Part shown: in pieces, positions 23,681 to 35,699 of the stretch
Position numbering within the stretch: the first letter of the stretch is position 1
How the letters are laid out: the number at the start of each line of letters is the position of its first letter
Origin: Aedes albopictus
Lineage: Eukaryota; Arthropoda; Insecta; Diptera; Culicidae
Reading direction: 5' to 3'
Assembly: GCF_035046485.1 (NCBI RefSeq)
Contig: NC_085137.1
Coordinates: 5,433,977-5,497,976 of the forward strand
DNA: 64,000 nt
Translations under genes and position numbers: made by a program
The notes under the pieces: model-generated
Database searches by the model: none
Seen by the model: the letters and a program-made list of their open reading frames with translations, nothing else
What the model was told of the DNA's origin: nothing

Positions 23681-24890
23681 TAAAGATACGAAACAATATC
23701 AGAATACCTTTGGAGTTTTATTTTTCCAAAGCTTACTTGGAATCCCTTTGTATATTTCCAAAGGTTGCTTTTGCAATTTCTCTAAAAATTCCCCCAGATA
23801 TTCTTTCAAGGATACCTTAAGAAAACCTTTCCCGAATGATTTATGAGAAAATCTGTTAGGCAACGCAGTAAGAATGTTCTTTACATGTTTTTCTTTTTGA
23901 AAATATTTGAACTCCAAGTATAGATAAACTTAAATTCACGTCATTATGATTGGAGGAAAAATATGGCGAGAAGCCAACTGCTCCTGCTATGTTCGAGCGC
24001 TCTAATCGAGTTGTTAGAATAAAAGTGACGGTTGAAACCAATAATCCTTTGAACTGCCAACGGTTTTTCTTCCAAGCATGCTCCTTACACATCTTCCCAT
24101 GTAACCGACAAAAAAGTTCGTTACAAATTTCTCGCGCTTTTTTCGAAAAGAAGAAAAAAATCAATCATTAGAGTCTATTCTTCTTCAAATCCTTTTGGTG
24201 TTAACTTCTCCCTTCTACCCTACATGCCGAATCCAATTTCTCGAACCTCTTCTGAAAGAAATTTAAATACCCAGTCCTGTCGGAGATTGCGACTGCTTTT
24301 CAAAATCGCAACGTTCTTTGAAAACACATACACGAAGACACGGATCGATAAATCAAATTACATCAATCTATAATTAAGCATCCCCTAGCAGACCGAAGAA
24401 AAAAAGTTCAACCGAAAAAAAATACCCGAACTCGTTAAAAACTCTGAATGTTGAATCCATGCCATCTAAATAAATAACTTGGCAATTTTCTGCACTCTCC
24501 TTACCGGTGATTGCACAACCCAAAAAAAAACCCAACGACAATAAGAAATAAGCCAAAAAAAAAACTTCTTTTCATACACCAAACCGTGAGAAAAACTTGT
24601 GCTTCTCAGTTTTTATTTTTCGAAAATCCGTCTCCCAAAATGCATTATTAGATTTTTCTCTTTGTCATGTCTCGATTTATTTTTTTTTTCTCATTTGGCA
24701 AATCGGTGCACAGTCTTGCACTTATTCTCTAGTCTAGGGCACTCATACAAGCGCAGGCAGACCAGCATCCCTCGCCGTATGATACTTTTTTTTCCAGCTT
24801 CGCATCAAATTTTTCTTCCACCAGCAATTTCGAAAAGTTTTTTGATGTTGAAAGCGAAAAAAACGCAATAAGGTGTAGAGGGTAGATGGA
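23681..24890. other. AT-rich DNA upstream of the 25.06 kb exon, no gene called
   Basis: 23690-23900 retains weak 12-bp array character. The rest is AT-rich, with overlapping short frames on both strands (such as 23856-24164 minus) that have no recognisable feature. Confidence 0.4.
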
Positions 24891-24935
24891 AACGAGAAAG
24901 AAAAAAAAACGCGCCAGCACGACGACCCTCCCGGA

Positions 24936-24943
24936 GATAAAAG
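24936..24943 (+). promoter_or_regulatory. TATA-like box upstream of a signal-peptide exon
   Basis: GATAAAAG stands in a GC-rich setting 125 bases before the ATG at 25061. A TATA variant of this form at this distance would give a 5' UTR of about 95 bases. No convincing initiator motif is visible about 30 bases downstream, so this is only suggestive. Confidence 0.4.
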
Positions 24944-25060
24944 AAGGTTCGTTGCATCGGCGGCCTGCTAAGACCCAGCCAGCCAGCATCCTCCAGAAAT
25001 TTGTCTAGGACTAGGAGCATCGCCCCGGCCTACCTATGGATCGAAGCAATCGGAATAACA

Positions 25061-25228
25061 ATGTCAAAATCAAGGTATGCTGCTTTCCTTGTTCTTTGCT
25101 TGCTTGCGAGTCTTGCGCTCACAGCTCATACAAAAAGGTACGAACGGGCAGGGAAGACGGGAGGAATTTCGACAATCGAGCGAAACGCATTACGTTACGC
25201 AATTTTTGGGCCGAATCGGATGGGGTGA
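25061..25228 (+). CDS. Candidate secreted peptide or signal-peptide first exon
   Basis: The 55-codon frame begins MSKSRYAAFLVLCLLASLALTA, a textbook signal peptide: basic start, 15-residue hydrophobic core, small residues before a likely cut after LTA. Next come HTKR (a possible dibasic site), a basic tail and a stop. A good splice donor, AAG followed by GTACGA, lies at 25137/25138 in the KR codons. So the real coding exon may be 25061-25137, joining a later exon I cannot place. If unspliced, the product is a 55-residue peptide ending FGPNRMG. Two other donors exist (AAG/GTATGC at 25074, AAG/GTAAAA at 25238). A TATA-like box lies 125 bases upstream. Family unknown. I am fairly confident the signal peptide is real and unsure of the gene end. 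Confidence 0.5.
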   Translation: MSKSRYAAFLVLCLLASLALTAHTKRYERAGKTGGISTIERNALRYAIFGPNRMG

Positions 25229-25238
25229 GATGTGGAAG

Positions 25239-26080
25239 GTAAAAAATCCGTTTTTTTTTGTTTCACGCTTTCGGGTACGTAGTGATTTGAATTTATGCTC
25301 CGGTGCAGTTGGAGTTTTTTTGGGAATAGCAAAAGGGTCACGGAGAGGGTTTTTTGAAAATTAATGCGTTTTATTTCAACGGCTGTGCTATTTGTGTAGC
25401 TGGCGAATTACTCCAATACATCCAATGTATTTTTTGGTTTCTATTGAGATCTTAGCAAAATATATTATTGAAATTATTCTTCACTACTTCTGAAATCAAG
25501 CTGTACATTGATTTCATAGAAAACCGATATATTGGATTTCCAAATGTCGTAGTTATAGGAAAATGACTACCCTACAACAGAACATCACATTTATATAATA
25601 AGATGAACTGAGTTCTAGACAATAGTATCAAACACTATCTGTCTTACTTATCTACAAGACTGCTTGTCAGAAAAACGCAGTAGGCAAGCAGTACGATATT
25701 TGCCGGGACAGCTAGTGATACTACATATTCAATATATGTAGGTACTTCATAAGCACTAGGCTGACCCTTATTTTGCAACAATAGTTAAAAGTTGTTAAAA
25801 GTTCGTCAGCTTCATCCAAATTTTTGAATGAACAAGAGTCTATGAGGAGGGGTCTGAGGTGACCCAAATTTGGTCTATGTGGTTCGGTTCCTAACCGATG
25901 ATTTTAGAACCCTACCCGGGTAGAGGAAAATAGCTCATTAATAGCATTTTTTGATATGGAGATCAAAAATTGATGTTGGTTTGATTGATATGAGCGAAAT
26001 CTAAAAATCTAAGAAAAATATCAAAACTTTACTTCTGGAACATCATCATCATACCATATTTGAATCTTGTAAGATCTAAC
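25239..26080. other. Possible intron or intergenic DNA, no gene seen
   Basis: AT-rich sequence without long frames. It could be the first intron of the 25.06 kb gene; no acceptor plus coding exon is evident. Confidence 0.4.
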
Positions 26081-26087
26081 CAATAGC

Positions 26088-26700
26088 ACCCGAGCAGGAA
26101 TGAATAACTGCCACATAACTGGATCATACCAAAATCAGGTATCATACCAAGAAAAGGTATTGATCGGTTATCCAGGTATTGAAAATAACTGATTTTGGTA
26201 TTTTGTAGGTATTGATACAATATCTCGACGAGTTATTGGTTTGGTGTTGAGGATGGCTTGAGGAATTATTAAATTATGGAAAAATCCCTATTTGTATGGA
26301 AAAATCGCTGATTATTATTTAGATATTGCCATACCTAATGTTATTACAGTAAAACCTCCGCTCCATGAGTCGATATTGAAGGGACCATCGACTCATGGAA
26401 ATATCGAGTAGTGGAACAAAAATCCTTTGGGAGGCATTTTGGAGGGACCATCATAGTAACCCAGACATATTTTTTCAGTATGGAAAAATTTACCTCCATG
26501 AGTCGATATCGAGTCAAGGGACATCGACTCATGGAGGTTCGACTGTATTCACGCGTTATGCACAGTATACACACCAGTTATTATTTTAGGTATTTTACCT
26601 TTTAAGTATGCAGGGCTACTTAATACCTCATTCAGGTTGTAGGTATTCGGTTTTCCATACCTGAGTTACTTATTCTTTAGCTATTTTCTCCTGCTCGGGT
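26088..26700. mobile_element. TIR element with ACCCGAGCAGGA ends, carrying a nested MITE
   Basis: The left end ACCCGAGCAGGAATGAA and the complement of the right end (ACCCGAGCAGGAGAAAA) form the terminal inverted repeats. The inside is rich in GGTATT and TACCT motifs in both orientations. A pogo-like MITE (26347-26545) is inserted in the middle, so the host is about 410 bp without it. No transposase frame. Target duplication not identified. Confidence 0.7.
26347..26545 (+). mobile_element. Pogo/Tigger-like MITE, second copy
   Basis: Runs from CAGTAAAACCTCC to GGTTCGACTG with TA on both sides (26345-26346, 26546-26547). It is the same family as 5228-5421 in the opposite orientation. It is nested in the ACCCGAGCAGGA element, giving an insertion order. 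Confidence 0.85.
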
Positions 26701-27184
26701 CCTTCAGGATCTAAAAATGGTATTTGGTAAATTTCTGATATTTTTTGTCAATCACTCCAAAACGAGTAGAGATATCGCAACTCTGAGCACATTTTTGGCC
26801 TTTTATGATCGTAAAATCATTGGTTCTATTATAATAGGGTATATTTTGTGTTCAGAACAAAAAATCCAGTTTCAGAACCTTGGAAAGAAGCTGAGTTTTT
26901 TTTTAGAAACTCCCTTAAACTCTGAAGCTTCCTCGAAACCCATGAACTTGCGAAATGCCCTGAAATTCTTGAAACGCCTGGAGATCCTCTTCCTTAAGCT
27001 CTAAAAATGAATGTATGAGTTTCTGTACCTATAATTTCCACCCTCCGATGCTTATCCTTTGGCGGATAAGCGAGTATCTGCTACCACTTGCAGCCTACCT
27101 CAGTGTCAGTTATCCCTGCTACAGCACTGTTGGCAATGAACTGATCCCATTTAGGTTCATAATACATAAATCGATGAATGGAAA
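26701..27184. other. Unique DNA, no gene seen
   Basis: Two 95-codon plus frames (26717-27004 and 27015-27302) lack recognisable features; the second runs into a transposon end. Neither is called. Confidence 0.4.
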
Positions 27185-27186
27185 TA

Positions 27187-27951
27187 GGGTGGAGCGGGGC
27201 AAGATGGGTCACCTAAGGATGAATCACCATAACTTTGCAAATACAAATCGTATTGGTTTGTATTCGTCCGCTACACTAGTTAGCTATGCTAAAAGTCGAT
27301 AAAAAGTTCATTAAGTACAAAATATGATGTTAAACAAGCAGTTTTAAAAAGTGATCGATTTTGCGCCGTGAAAAAAGAGCGGGGCAAGATGGGTCACGTT
27401 CTAAGTAATTCACATTTTCTGAACGAAAAACGTCAAAATATAAGATTTGTTCCGCATTCATATATGCTCCATATCCATACTGAGTAAACAAGAGCTACTA
27501 GTAAACATTTTATAAATTTATTTGGAATATAAAAAAAACTTTACGATTTGAGTGGTCCTAAGGCGACTTGAAAATCGATATTTTCACTAAAAAAATATCA
27601 TAATTTTATGTTATAATTTTGAGCGTTCATTTCGCTTGATTAAAGTCATTTATGAGATAGTCTTGTAATAAAAAATAAATAACTTTTGAATGCTCCAAAA
27701 ATACGTTCAAAATTGAAGATTATCCATCTTGCCCACGGCCCTTTATATGGAGATTATATGGAATGTATCGCATAAGAAAAATAGCTAAAAACTATTTTAA
27801 TTTTTTATTTCCAATGAGAATGAATAATTTTTCAATCAATGCCCCAAACTTTTGTATATTCATGCTGGTTATCTAACAAAATTATTAACATAATCAAAAC
27901 ATGAGTAATGCGTCCGAAAATGGCACTGATTCATCTTGCCCCGCCCCACCC
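27187..27951. mobile_element. TA-flanked element with GGGTGGRGCGGGGCAAGATG ends
   Basis: The left end GGGTGGAGCGGGGCAAGATG and the complement of the right end (GGGTGGGGCGGGGCAAGATG) differ at one base. TA flanks both sides (27185-27186, 27952-27953), fitting the Tc1/mariner superfamily. A second internal copy of GAGCGGGGCAAGATGGGTCA lies at about 27379-27398. The 765 bp have no transposase, so it is non-autonomous. Confidence 0.88.
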
Positions 27952-27953
27952 TA

Positions 27954-28500
27954 CTCCATTTGTGCACTCACATCACCTAGATAGAGATAGAGGTTGTAAT
28001 GTACACTAAATGCTCTTTTCAGTAAAACAGGTTATTTAAATGGAGATTTATTTTATGCACCTTTTCTCGCGTGAATAAGAATATGTAATGATGACGGTAA
28101 CTATGCCAACGGTGGCCAGGAGGCGTTTATAGGCAAAGCAAATGGAGGTTCAGGGGCGTTTCTGAAAGTCCTAAGAGGTTTCAGCGGGATACCACACGGT
28201 GTGTCTGGTAGAAGAAATTTATTACAAAAAAATAGGCATCGCTAATTTTTACGTTACGTGAAAGTTGACGCTTCTAGCTTTCATTCAAGCCCAACATCGA
28301 AATATTCCATCGGGGGAACTTTTTCATACAAAAATTGGGTATGTTTGTTAAGTAGTAATAGGGATTAATTTGAAACCGTTCATTTTGTATGGGGAAAAAC
28401 AGTATTCTGAAAAAGTTGTTCGAGATCCCTCGGTGGATTTTTTTGAGGGACCGTGCAAATGAAAGCTGAAAGCCTCTATTTTTGAATAGCGAAAAATTTG
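27954..28500. other. Short stretch of second repeat family and unique DNA
   Basis: 28090-28115 (GACGGTAACTATGCCAACGG) matches the start of the degenerate array at 38126, and 28125-28195 holds a few of its GTTTCAGGGGCG units. The rest (28200-28500) is unique, with a short minus frame. No gene seen. Confidence 0.5.
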
Positions 28501-28860
28501 ACGATGCCTATTTTTGCCTTTCTCGTACACCAAGGTGTACCGAAAGGCTATATGTTCACTCCAAAAACGAAAATTTGATAGAGCCTCCGGAGGGGTCAAG
28601 TCTTATATACCAATCGACTCAGCTCGACGAATTGAGGTGATGTCTGTGTGTGTGTATGTGTGTGTGTGTGTGTATGTGTGTGTGTATGTGTGTGTACAAA
28701 AAAAACTCACATCACTTTTTGGCAGTAAACCTCAACCGATTTTATTGACCGACGGTTCATTCGACGCGGAATCTGGTCCCATTGTTTCCTATTGAAAATG
28801 GTTCAGATCGGTCCAGCCGTTCCGGAGTTATGGCCATTTAGGTGTTCCGGACCGGTACCC
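28500..28860. repeat. Header of the 152-bp array with TG microsatellite
   Basis: GCCTTTCTCGTACACCAAGG followed by GTGTACCGAAAGGC forms a hairpin, then a (TG)n run with occasional TATG at about 28643-28695, then a unique block leading into the tandem array. I recognise this kind of header as a common mosquito interspersed repeat but cannot name its class. Confidence 0.55.
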
Positions 28861-31380
28861 CAGGAAGGGGCCAGATATGAAAACGATACAAACCCATCCA
28901 TGCGGCACATCAAACTACGGCATTTTTGATAACTTGATGAATGGTAAGCAGAAAAATAGTCTCAGACCATATCTGAACCGGTAGTGTCCCGGAACCGGTT
29001 CCGGGTGTCCCGCCGGAAGTGACCAAACATAAAAGTGAACTAAACCCATGCATGCGACATATCAAACCGCGGCTTTTTCGATAACGTGGTGAACAGTAAG
29101 CAGGAAAACATTCTCAGACCATATCGGAACCGGTAGTGTTCCGGAACCGGTTGCAAATGTCCCGCCAGAAGTGGCCAAGTATTAAAGTTAACCAAACCCA
29201 TGCATGCGACATATCAAATAGTGGCTTTTTTGATATCCTGATGAACAGTAAGCAGGATAATGATCTCAGACCATATCTGAACCGGTTGTGTCCCGGAACC
29301 GGTTCCGGGTGTTTCGTCGGAAGTGGCCAAATATAAAATTGAAATAAAACCATACATGTGACATATCAAACCACAGCTTTTTCGATAACCTGATGAACAG
29401 CAAGCAGGAAAGCATTCTCAGACCATATCGGAACCGGTTCCAGATGTTCCGCCGGAGGTGGCAAAGTGTAAAAGTTAATTTAACCCATGCAAGGGACATA
29501 TCAAATCGTGTTTTTTTTTATATCCTGATGAACAGTAAGCAGGAACATATTTTTAGAACATGTCTGAATCGGTTGTGATCCAGAACCGGATCCGAGTGTC
29601 CCGCCGGAAATGGCCAAATATAAAAGGGAACCAAACCCATGCAGCGACCCATCAAATCGCGGATTTTAAGGCATCTTGATTTGACAAAAAAAAGTTTCCG
29701 GCCATATTGGGGACAACCGGTAGTGTTCCGCAACCGATTACGGTTGCCCCATCGGAAGTGGTCAAATGTAAAGGAGAACCAAACCCATAAATTCGACACA
29801 TTGAACGCTGATGAACGGTTAACAAAAAAAAAATCATAGACCATACTTTGGAAAACCAGTAGTGTGCCGAAACCGGTTCCAGGTGCCGCGACGGAAGTGG
29901 TCAAATGTAGAAAAAAAAACCAAACACATACACGCAGCACACTAAATAACGGCTTCTTCGATAACGCGAAAAACGATCAGCAAGAAAATAGTCTCAGGTC
30001 AGTAGTGTTCCGGAACCAGATTCGAGTGCCTCGCCGGAACTGGCGAAATGCACGAATAAACCAAACCCATACATGCATTACATCAATTTGCGATTTTTTA
30101 GGAGAACTGATTAATAATTTGCATGAAACTAGTCTAAGACCACATCAGGGACAATCGGTAAGTGGTAAAATGTGAACCGAAAGTTGTAAATGTGAAATTG
30201 AATCAAATTCATGCGTGTCGAACCACAAAACCACGCTAATTCGACAATGATTGCTGTCAAATTACCTATGTAAACTTTCAATTCGATAAACTAACTCTAT
30301 TTTAGTTTTGTTTAGATTGTATGATTTGTTTTTGAACACAAATCTTACAGATATTGTGGTGGTACGAATTGATAGCTTGTACATTTTACGATTGTTGGCT
30401 TCCGAGGTTCACTGCGGTTGATCACCAAACGGATCAGGTGTCGGAATGCACCAAATTAGAACTTTTGGAAGTAGCAGCTACAAGAGGAGCCACTGCGGGT
30501 GTAAGTTACATCACAATATCGTATCATTCGTATTAACAGTGTATTACACTGTGACATTTGATCATTTTTTTAATTCAACAAATTTCGAATGAGCGGGGTA
30601 CTAGTTAAATATTGTCTTATTAAAGAGTCATGAATACGCGGGGTTTGACAGTACATCAAATAGCAGCTTTTTTGATAACTTCTTCTTCTTCTTCTTTATA
30701 GCTCGACGTTCGCATTGGAACTTGACCTGCCTCTCTTCTACTTAGTGTTCTTTAGAGCACTTCCACGGTTAATAATTGAAGGGTTTTCTTTGCCCGCCAT
30801 TGCATGAATTTGTATATTGTGAGGCAAGTTCAATGATACACTATGCTCAGGAAGTCGAGAAAATGTTCCCGACCGGAACGGGAATCAAACCCGCCGTTTC
30901 CGGATTGGCGATTCATAGCCTTAACCACTAGGCCAACTGGAGACCCTTTTTTGATAACACGATGATCGATTCGTAAGAACATAGCCTCAGACCATATTTT
31001 AGACAGCCGGTAGTGTCCCGAAACTAGGTCTGGGTGTCCCACTGGAAGTGGTCAAATGTAAAAGTGATTTGTACCCATGCATAAGATAAATCAAATCGTG
31101 GTGTTTTTTCAGGTAACCTGATGTACGTTAGCAATGATATTGCCTCAGACTATATTTGGGAGTCCCGGTGGTGCTCCGGAACCTGTTCCGGAAAGTAACC
31201 AAATGTACCATGCGACACATCACATCATGGCTTTTTTAATAACCTGAGGAACGGTTAACTAGAAAATAGGCTCATACCACATTAGAGACTACTGGTAGGG
31301 TTGCACAACCAGCGTTTGATGCTTCGCCGGAACTAAGAAAGTAAATAAAATCAATGCAAGCAATAAATATGTGTAATGGT
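28861..31380 (+). repeat. Tandem array of about 152-bp units (family C)
   Basis: An anchor, CAGACCATATCNGAACCGG, recurs near 28963, 29114, 29267 and 29419, then in more diverged form about every 140-155 bases to about 31270. Units contain CGGAAGTGGCCAAATATAAA and ACCCATGCATGCGACATATC motifs. Divergence increases downstream. A non-repeat gap lies at about 30190-30660 and a SINE at 30680-30946. Short frames on both strands follow the repeat and are not genes. Confidence 0.85.
30668..30958 (-). mobile_element. tRNA-related SINE (family 3) with 12-bp TSD
   Basis: The body, 30680-30946, is on the minus strand, with A-box TAGTGGTTAAGGC-like and B-box GGTTTGATTCCCG-like sequences when read in that sense, and a tail of AAG repeats. 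The flanking TTTTTTGATAAC repeats (30668-30679, 30947-30958) are derived from the surrounding tandem unit. The sister copy is at 39904-40166. Confidence 0.9.
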
Positions 31381-31677
31381 AAGTTTCCAGTTCCCAAGTA
31401 GAGCGCTCAAGTAAAATTCATCCTTTTTCCGTAAGTAATTTTGACATTTGTTTAACCGACAGCATTATTACGAAATGATGCTGTAAGAAGGATGTGAAGA
31501 AAAGCGCACTGCATACGGCGGTTGCTAGATAAATTGTTCGTTGTTCGTGTGGCGTTTCGTGACCTTGTTATTTACGATTTGGACTTAGAGAAATTTTGTT
31601 CGTTTCCTCAGGAAGTGTGATTGAAATTTAAATTTGATTTTTGCGCGCGTATGGGGAAAATCCAGATAGTGAGATTT
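31381..31677. other. Unique DNA, no gene seen
   Basis: No element ends, exons or long frames found. Confidence 0.4.
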
Positions 31678-31682
31678 CAACG

Positions 31683-32007
31683 CCACGGTGTCAAAATCTC
31701 GATTTGTATCGAACTTTCATGTACCTCGGATTTTTCTTCGGAAATTGTTAGTATTTGGGCTATATATTCATAATCGGAAGACGAGAAAATATTTTATCGG
31801 TGAAAATTTTCCCATACATTTTGTATGGGACGTTTTTTGGTTAAAATCAGTATTTAATTAATTTTAGTATGGAAAATAGCCAAAAATTTCCCCGATGAAA
31901 TATTTTAAAACTTTCCAATTATAAAGAATAGCCAAAATGCTGACTTTCTGTGAAGAAAGATCCGAGGTACATGGAAGTTCGATAATAATCGAAATTTTGA
32001 CACCGTG
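31683..32007. mobile_element. MITE with CACGGTGTCAAAAT ends and 5-bp TSD
   Basis: About 55-bp imperfect terminal inverted repeats begin CCACGGTGTCAAAATCTCG and end CGAAATTTTGACACCGTG, continuing inward with matched CATGTACCTCGGAT motifs. CAACG lies on both sides (31678-31682, 32008-32012). No coding frame. Superfamily unassigned. Confidence 0.75.
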
Positions 32008-32057
32008 CAACGGAGTTCCAAGGGAAATGCTAATGAGAGACGCTGGGATTCTGAGGG

Positions 32058-32137
32058 AACTTTTAATGGGTGTGTGAAGAATTAGCCTAAGTTAAAATTC
32101 ACAAATAAAAAGAAATTTAAAAAAAAACTTTTAATGG
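32058..32137 (+). mobile_element. 56-bp micro-retroposon with 12-bp TSD
   Basis: A 56-bp insert (32070-32125) ending in an A-rich tail is bounded by AACTTTTAATGG on both sides. It contains GAATTAGCCTAAGTTAAAAT and AATAAA. This is a severely 5'-truncated retroposon, that is, only the 3' end of a LINE or SINE was inserted. Confidence 0.8.
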
Positions 32138-32380
32138 TATTACAGCGAGAACTATGGTTGGATACTAATTTAAATTCTGCAATATTGGAGTTCGGACTAC
32201 GGTGGGAGGAATTCGGCTGGGACTCTGACGGTTACCTTGTGGAGTTTTAGATGAAATACGAGGTAGGACAAAGCTTCACGGGGAATTTAATGAAGAACCA
32301 CGAAAGATTCTTTGTGATGAATCTTTTGGCATTCCGTACGAAGGTTTTTCTTTGGGGTTTCACAGAAAGTCCTCTTGAAT
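32138..32380. other. Short unique stretch, no gene seen
   Basis: Overlapping 61- and 69-codon frames on opposite strands are not supported by any other feature. Confidence 0.4.
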
Positions 32381-33845
32381 TTCTTCCAGATGTTCCACCG
32401 AAAAATCCACCTGAAGTTCGCAGGGGATTCTTATAAAATGTCTCTGAGATTTTCATTAGAAGTTCTACAAAAAATCCCTCCGTGAGTTTCTTCTAATTCA
32501 GGATTTATTTATTTTGTTTTTTTTTTATTTTGGGATCTTCTAGGAGTTCCTTCAGGGTTTTCTCCAGAGGTGTTTTCTAAGATTCTACCAGGAGTTTTTT
32601 CGAACTATTCTACAATAATTTCATCCGGGATTTCTTAAGTATTTTTTATCCGGGGTTCACTCAGATATTTATTCGGAGATTGCCGCAGGAATTCCTTCCG
32701 GGATTATTTCAGGAATTCCTTCTAGGATTTCTATAGGAATTCATTCTTAGATTCGTCCTGGAGTTCTTTCAGTGATTCTTCCAGGATTTCTTTCTAAGAT
32801 ACAACTTTTTGAGATTCATCTAGGTTTTCTCTGGACGTTTCTCATGTGAATCCTCAAAGAATTCCTTTTGTAATTCCTCTAGATTCTTCCGGGATTCCTC
32901 CAGGAACTCCTTCTAGGTTTCCTCTAGGAGTAAATTTATGGGTTCCTCTCATAGTTTCTTCCGGTATTTTTCCAGGATTTTCTTCTAAGATTACACCAGG
33001 GGTGGCATCAGGGACCTCTCCAGAAATTTTACCCGGGGTATCTTCCGGGAATTTTCAAAAGTTCTTTCCGGAACATCAGAACTTCCAGACTCCTGGAAAA
33101 TAAGTCAAGGTTCTTCCAGGAGTTCCTTCTAAGATTTGTCCAATAATTTATCCAGGATATCCATCCGGGATTCCTCCAAGAAATTCTACTGGGATTCCTT
33201 GCAGATTACATAATTTGGAATTCATTCTGGAAGTTTCATAAATTTTGCTCATGGAAATACTCCAGAAGTTTTTTTTTATTCATTATGGAAGTACTCCAAG
33301 ACTTGCTCTTGAGTTCCTTATAAAATTCCTCCAACAACTTCTTAAGGAATATCTCCAGCAATTTTGCAGGGAATATCTACACGAGCGATTTCAGAGATTC
33401 TTTCAATAGTTTCTTTCCAGATAAAAATCTGAAGACATTCCAAAAGGTTCTGGAGAAATCATAAAAAAAAAAATCGTGAAAGAATCGCTGAAAGAACTTC
33501 TAGAATAGTTTCATATGAATCTTCTGGAGGAATCTCGGAAGGAATTTCTAGAGAATTCCATGAAGGAACCTCTGGAGGAATCCCGTATGGAGTTACAGGA
33601 GTAATCCTGGAGAGAACTCCTGGAAGTTCTGAACAAATCCTAAACAAATTGCTGGAATAATATCTGAGGGAACTCCCTTAGGTATCCCAGAAAGAACTCC
33701 TGGAGCAATCCTGAATTAATTTCGAGAGAGATCTAGGATGGAATTTCTGGAGGAATCCCAAGCAGAAATTCTGAGGGAATCCCAGAGCAATTCTCGTAGG
33801 GATCTCGGAACGAATTATTGGAATTCAGAAAGATTTCATAATAAA
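32381..33845. repeat. 12-bp minisatellite with two inverted arms
   Basis: Pyrimidine-rich units (GGAATTCCTTCTAGG) run to about 33340. Purine-rich units (GGAATCTCGGAAGG) run from about 33430 to 33830. The pyrimidine-then-purine order matches the arrays at 4037, 8456 and 59040, so inverted arms look like the normal organisation of this family. Confidence 0.8.
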
Positions 33846-35690
33846 ATGGTAAATGACTAATTTTTTACCAGGAATAGTGTATTACGTAAAGCTAATACTA
33901 TACAAATTTCATCAAAATCGGATGAATATTGGTGGAGATATCGTTGAAACAAAAATTTTGCCATTTGAGAAGATTCTTCACCGTTATAGCTCTAGATTCA
34001 AAAATACTGAACCGATTTCAATCAAAACTGTTCTGTATGTGAAGTATACATGTAGAAATATTGTGTAAAAATTTCATTCAATTTGATCTAGCCGTAATAA
34101 AGTTATAGCCGTATATGTGGCACAAAGTCACAATAATCAAAAATGTTTTTTTTTGTATCGTGACATTCACACAGTTATAACTTGAAAAGTTTTCAAGCAA
34201 TTTGGCTAAGAACAGTTTTTATAATGGTTTTACAGTTTCAAATGCTTATAAAAATCGGAACAGTCATGACAGTTGTACAAACAAAATAGTACACACGGAA
34301 TAAAATGGTTAAAATGTACCTAAAATATGCCTTGAAGCGATTTGAGTGTTGAATACTAGAAAAACGTATTGAACCGATTTTAAGATTTTTTTACCAGTTT
34401 ATTGATACTCTGTTAAGAACTTCGAGTCAAATTTTCAGACGTCTTGACGAGTTACATCAAAATTATAGCCTTTACAATTTTTAAAACGGATGAAAAAATT
34501 TGCTAAAATCTTATTTTATGATATTAACAATATCTGCGCCAATACCAAACTGAATTTGTTGTCATTGTTATGGTATTAGCTACACATTATATATTATTCC
34601 TGATCAAAAAAATATTTGGTTTTGTGAACGCAATCAAAAGCTATACATTATTTTCTGTGTCCAAATTTCATCGAATACAGTCTTTACTTCTCATGGTTCT
34701 AGTGCACCATAGAACATTTTATTAAACAAACGAAATGAAATGATTATGATGCAACAGTTTTTAGAATCATTGTCTCCTCATCAGCTAAACTCGAATGCTA
34801 TTTACTTTTTTCAATAATCGAACTATTTATAAACAATTCAGTTTTGGGATGTCTTTATAAATTTTTAAAATACGTAACGGCAAATTATTCAACCTCAAGA
34901 AATTCAATCTCGTGTTCAGATGCAGCCATGCTGAGGGACGACGGAGCACACATTATAGAGCGACACGGCTAAATACTAATGCACACTGTGAACGCGCAGG
35001 CGCGAAAGAAGAAACACAAAGAAAGAGAAATGTCCCTTTTACTCACGGAATAATACATCGACATATTATTCCGTACGGAAAATCAACAACATGACTGACA
35101 GCATCGCATGACAGTGCCATCTGTTGGCAAATCTTTCTGGCTGTGAATTACTTATCAACTGCGAACGCCTAAGTAATTTTGATTGCAAAAGTTTTACGTG
35201 AGCATTACTTGTCCTATCCTTTTACACAGTACTTATCAGGTGGAAACCAGCCATAAGAGAACAAAATCTTGACATATCAAACCCACATCCAAACAGACGT
35301 CTCACTATACTCACTACGTTCTTGTGCAGAAAAAACTTTATCGAAGACCGCAAAGTGATCTGTGAATGTGTAAAAAGTTATATCTTAGCTTGTTAGTATC
35401 GTCTTGATATTGATCAGCTCCCAATGTTAGTGAAGGTACTCAAGCAGTCAACTGAGAAATCTGATATTATTCAGCTCTGCTTTTACGCTGAACACAACGT
35501 CGAAGTGTGTGCCATCAATAAGTTTTAAGTCAATTCAAAGATGGCTTTGATAAAATGCTTGCTTTTCTTAAAAAATATCAGGATTCAGGAACACTTTGAC
35601 TTACGTCGACGGAAAGATCGTGAGAACATATACGACGAGAAAGGCACTATCACCTCTAGGTGGATTAATTTGGGTTTTTTGTTATAAATC
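33846..35690. other. AT-rich DNA, no gene called
   Basis: 33880-34700 is a low-complexity AT-rich stretch with recurring AAAATCGG and ATTTTACAA-like words, probably an old interspersed repeat. A palindrome ACGGAATAAT...ATTATTCCGT sits at 35045-35073. Frames of about 60-70 codons only. Confidence 0.4.
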
Positions 35691-35699
35691 TTTCCCATA

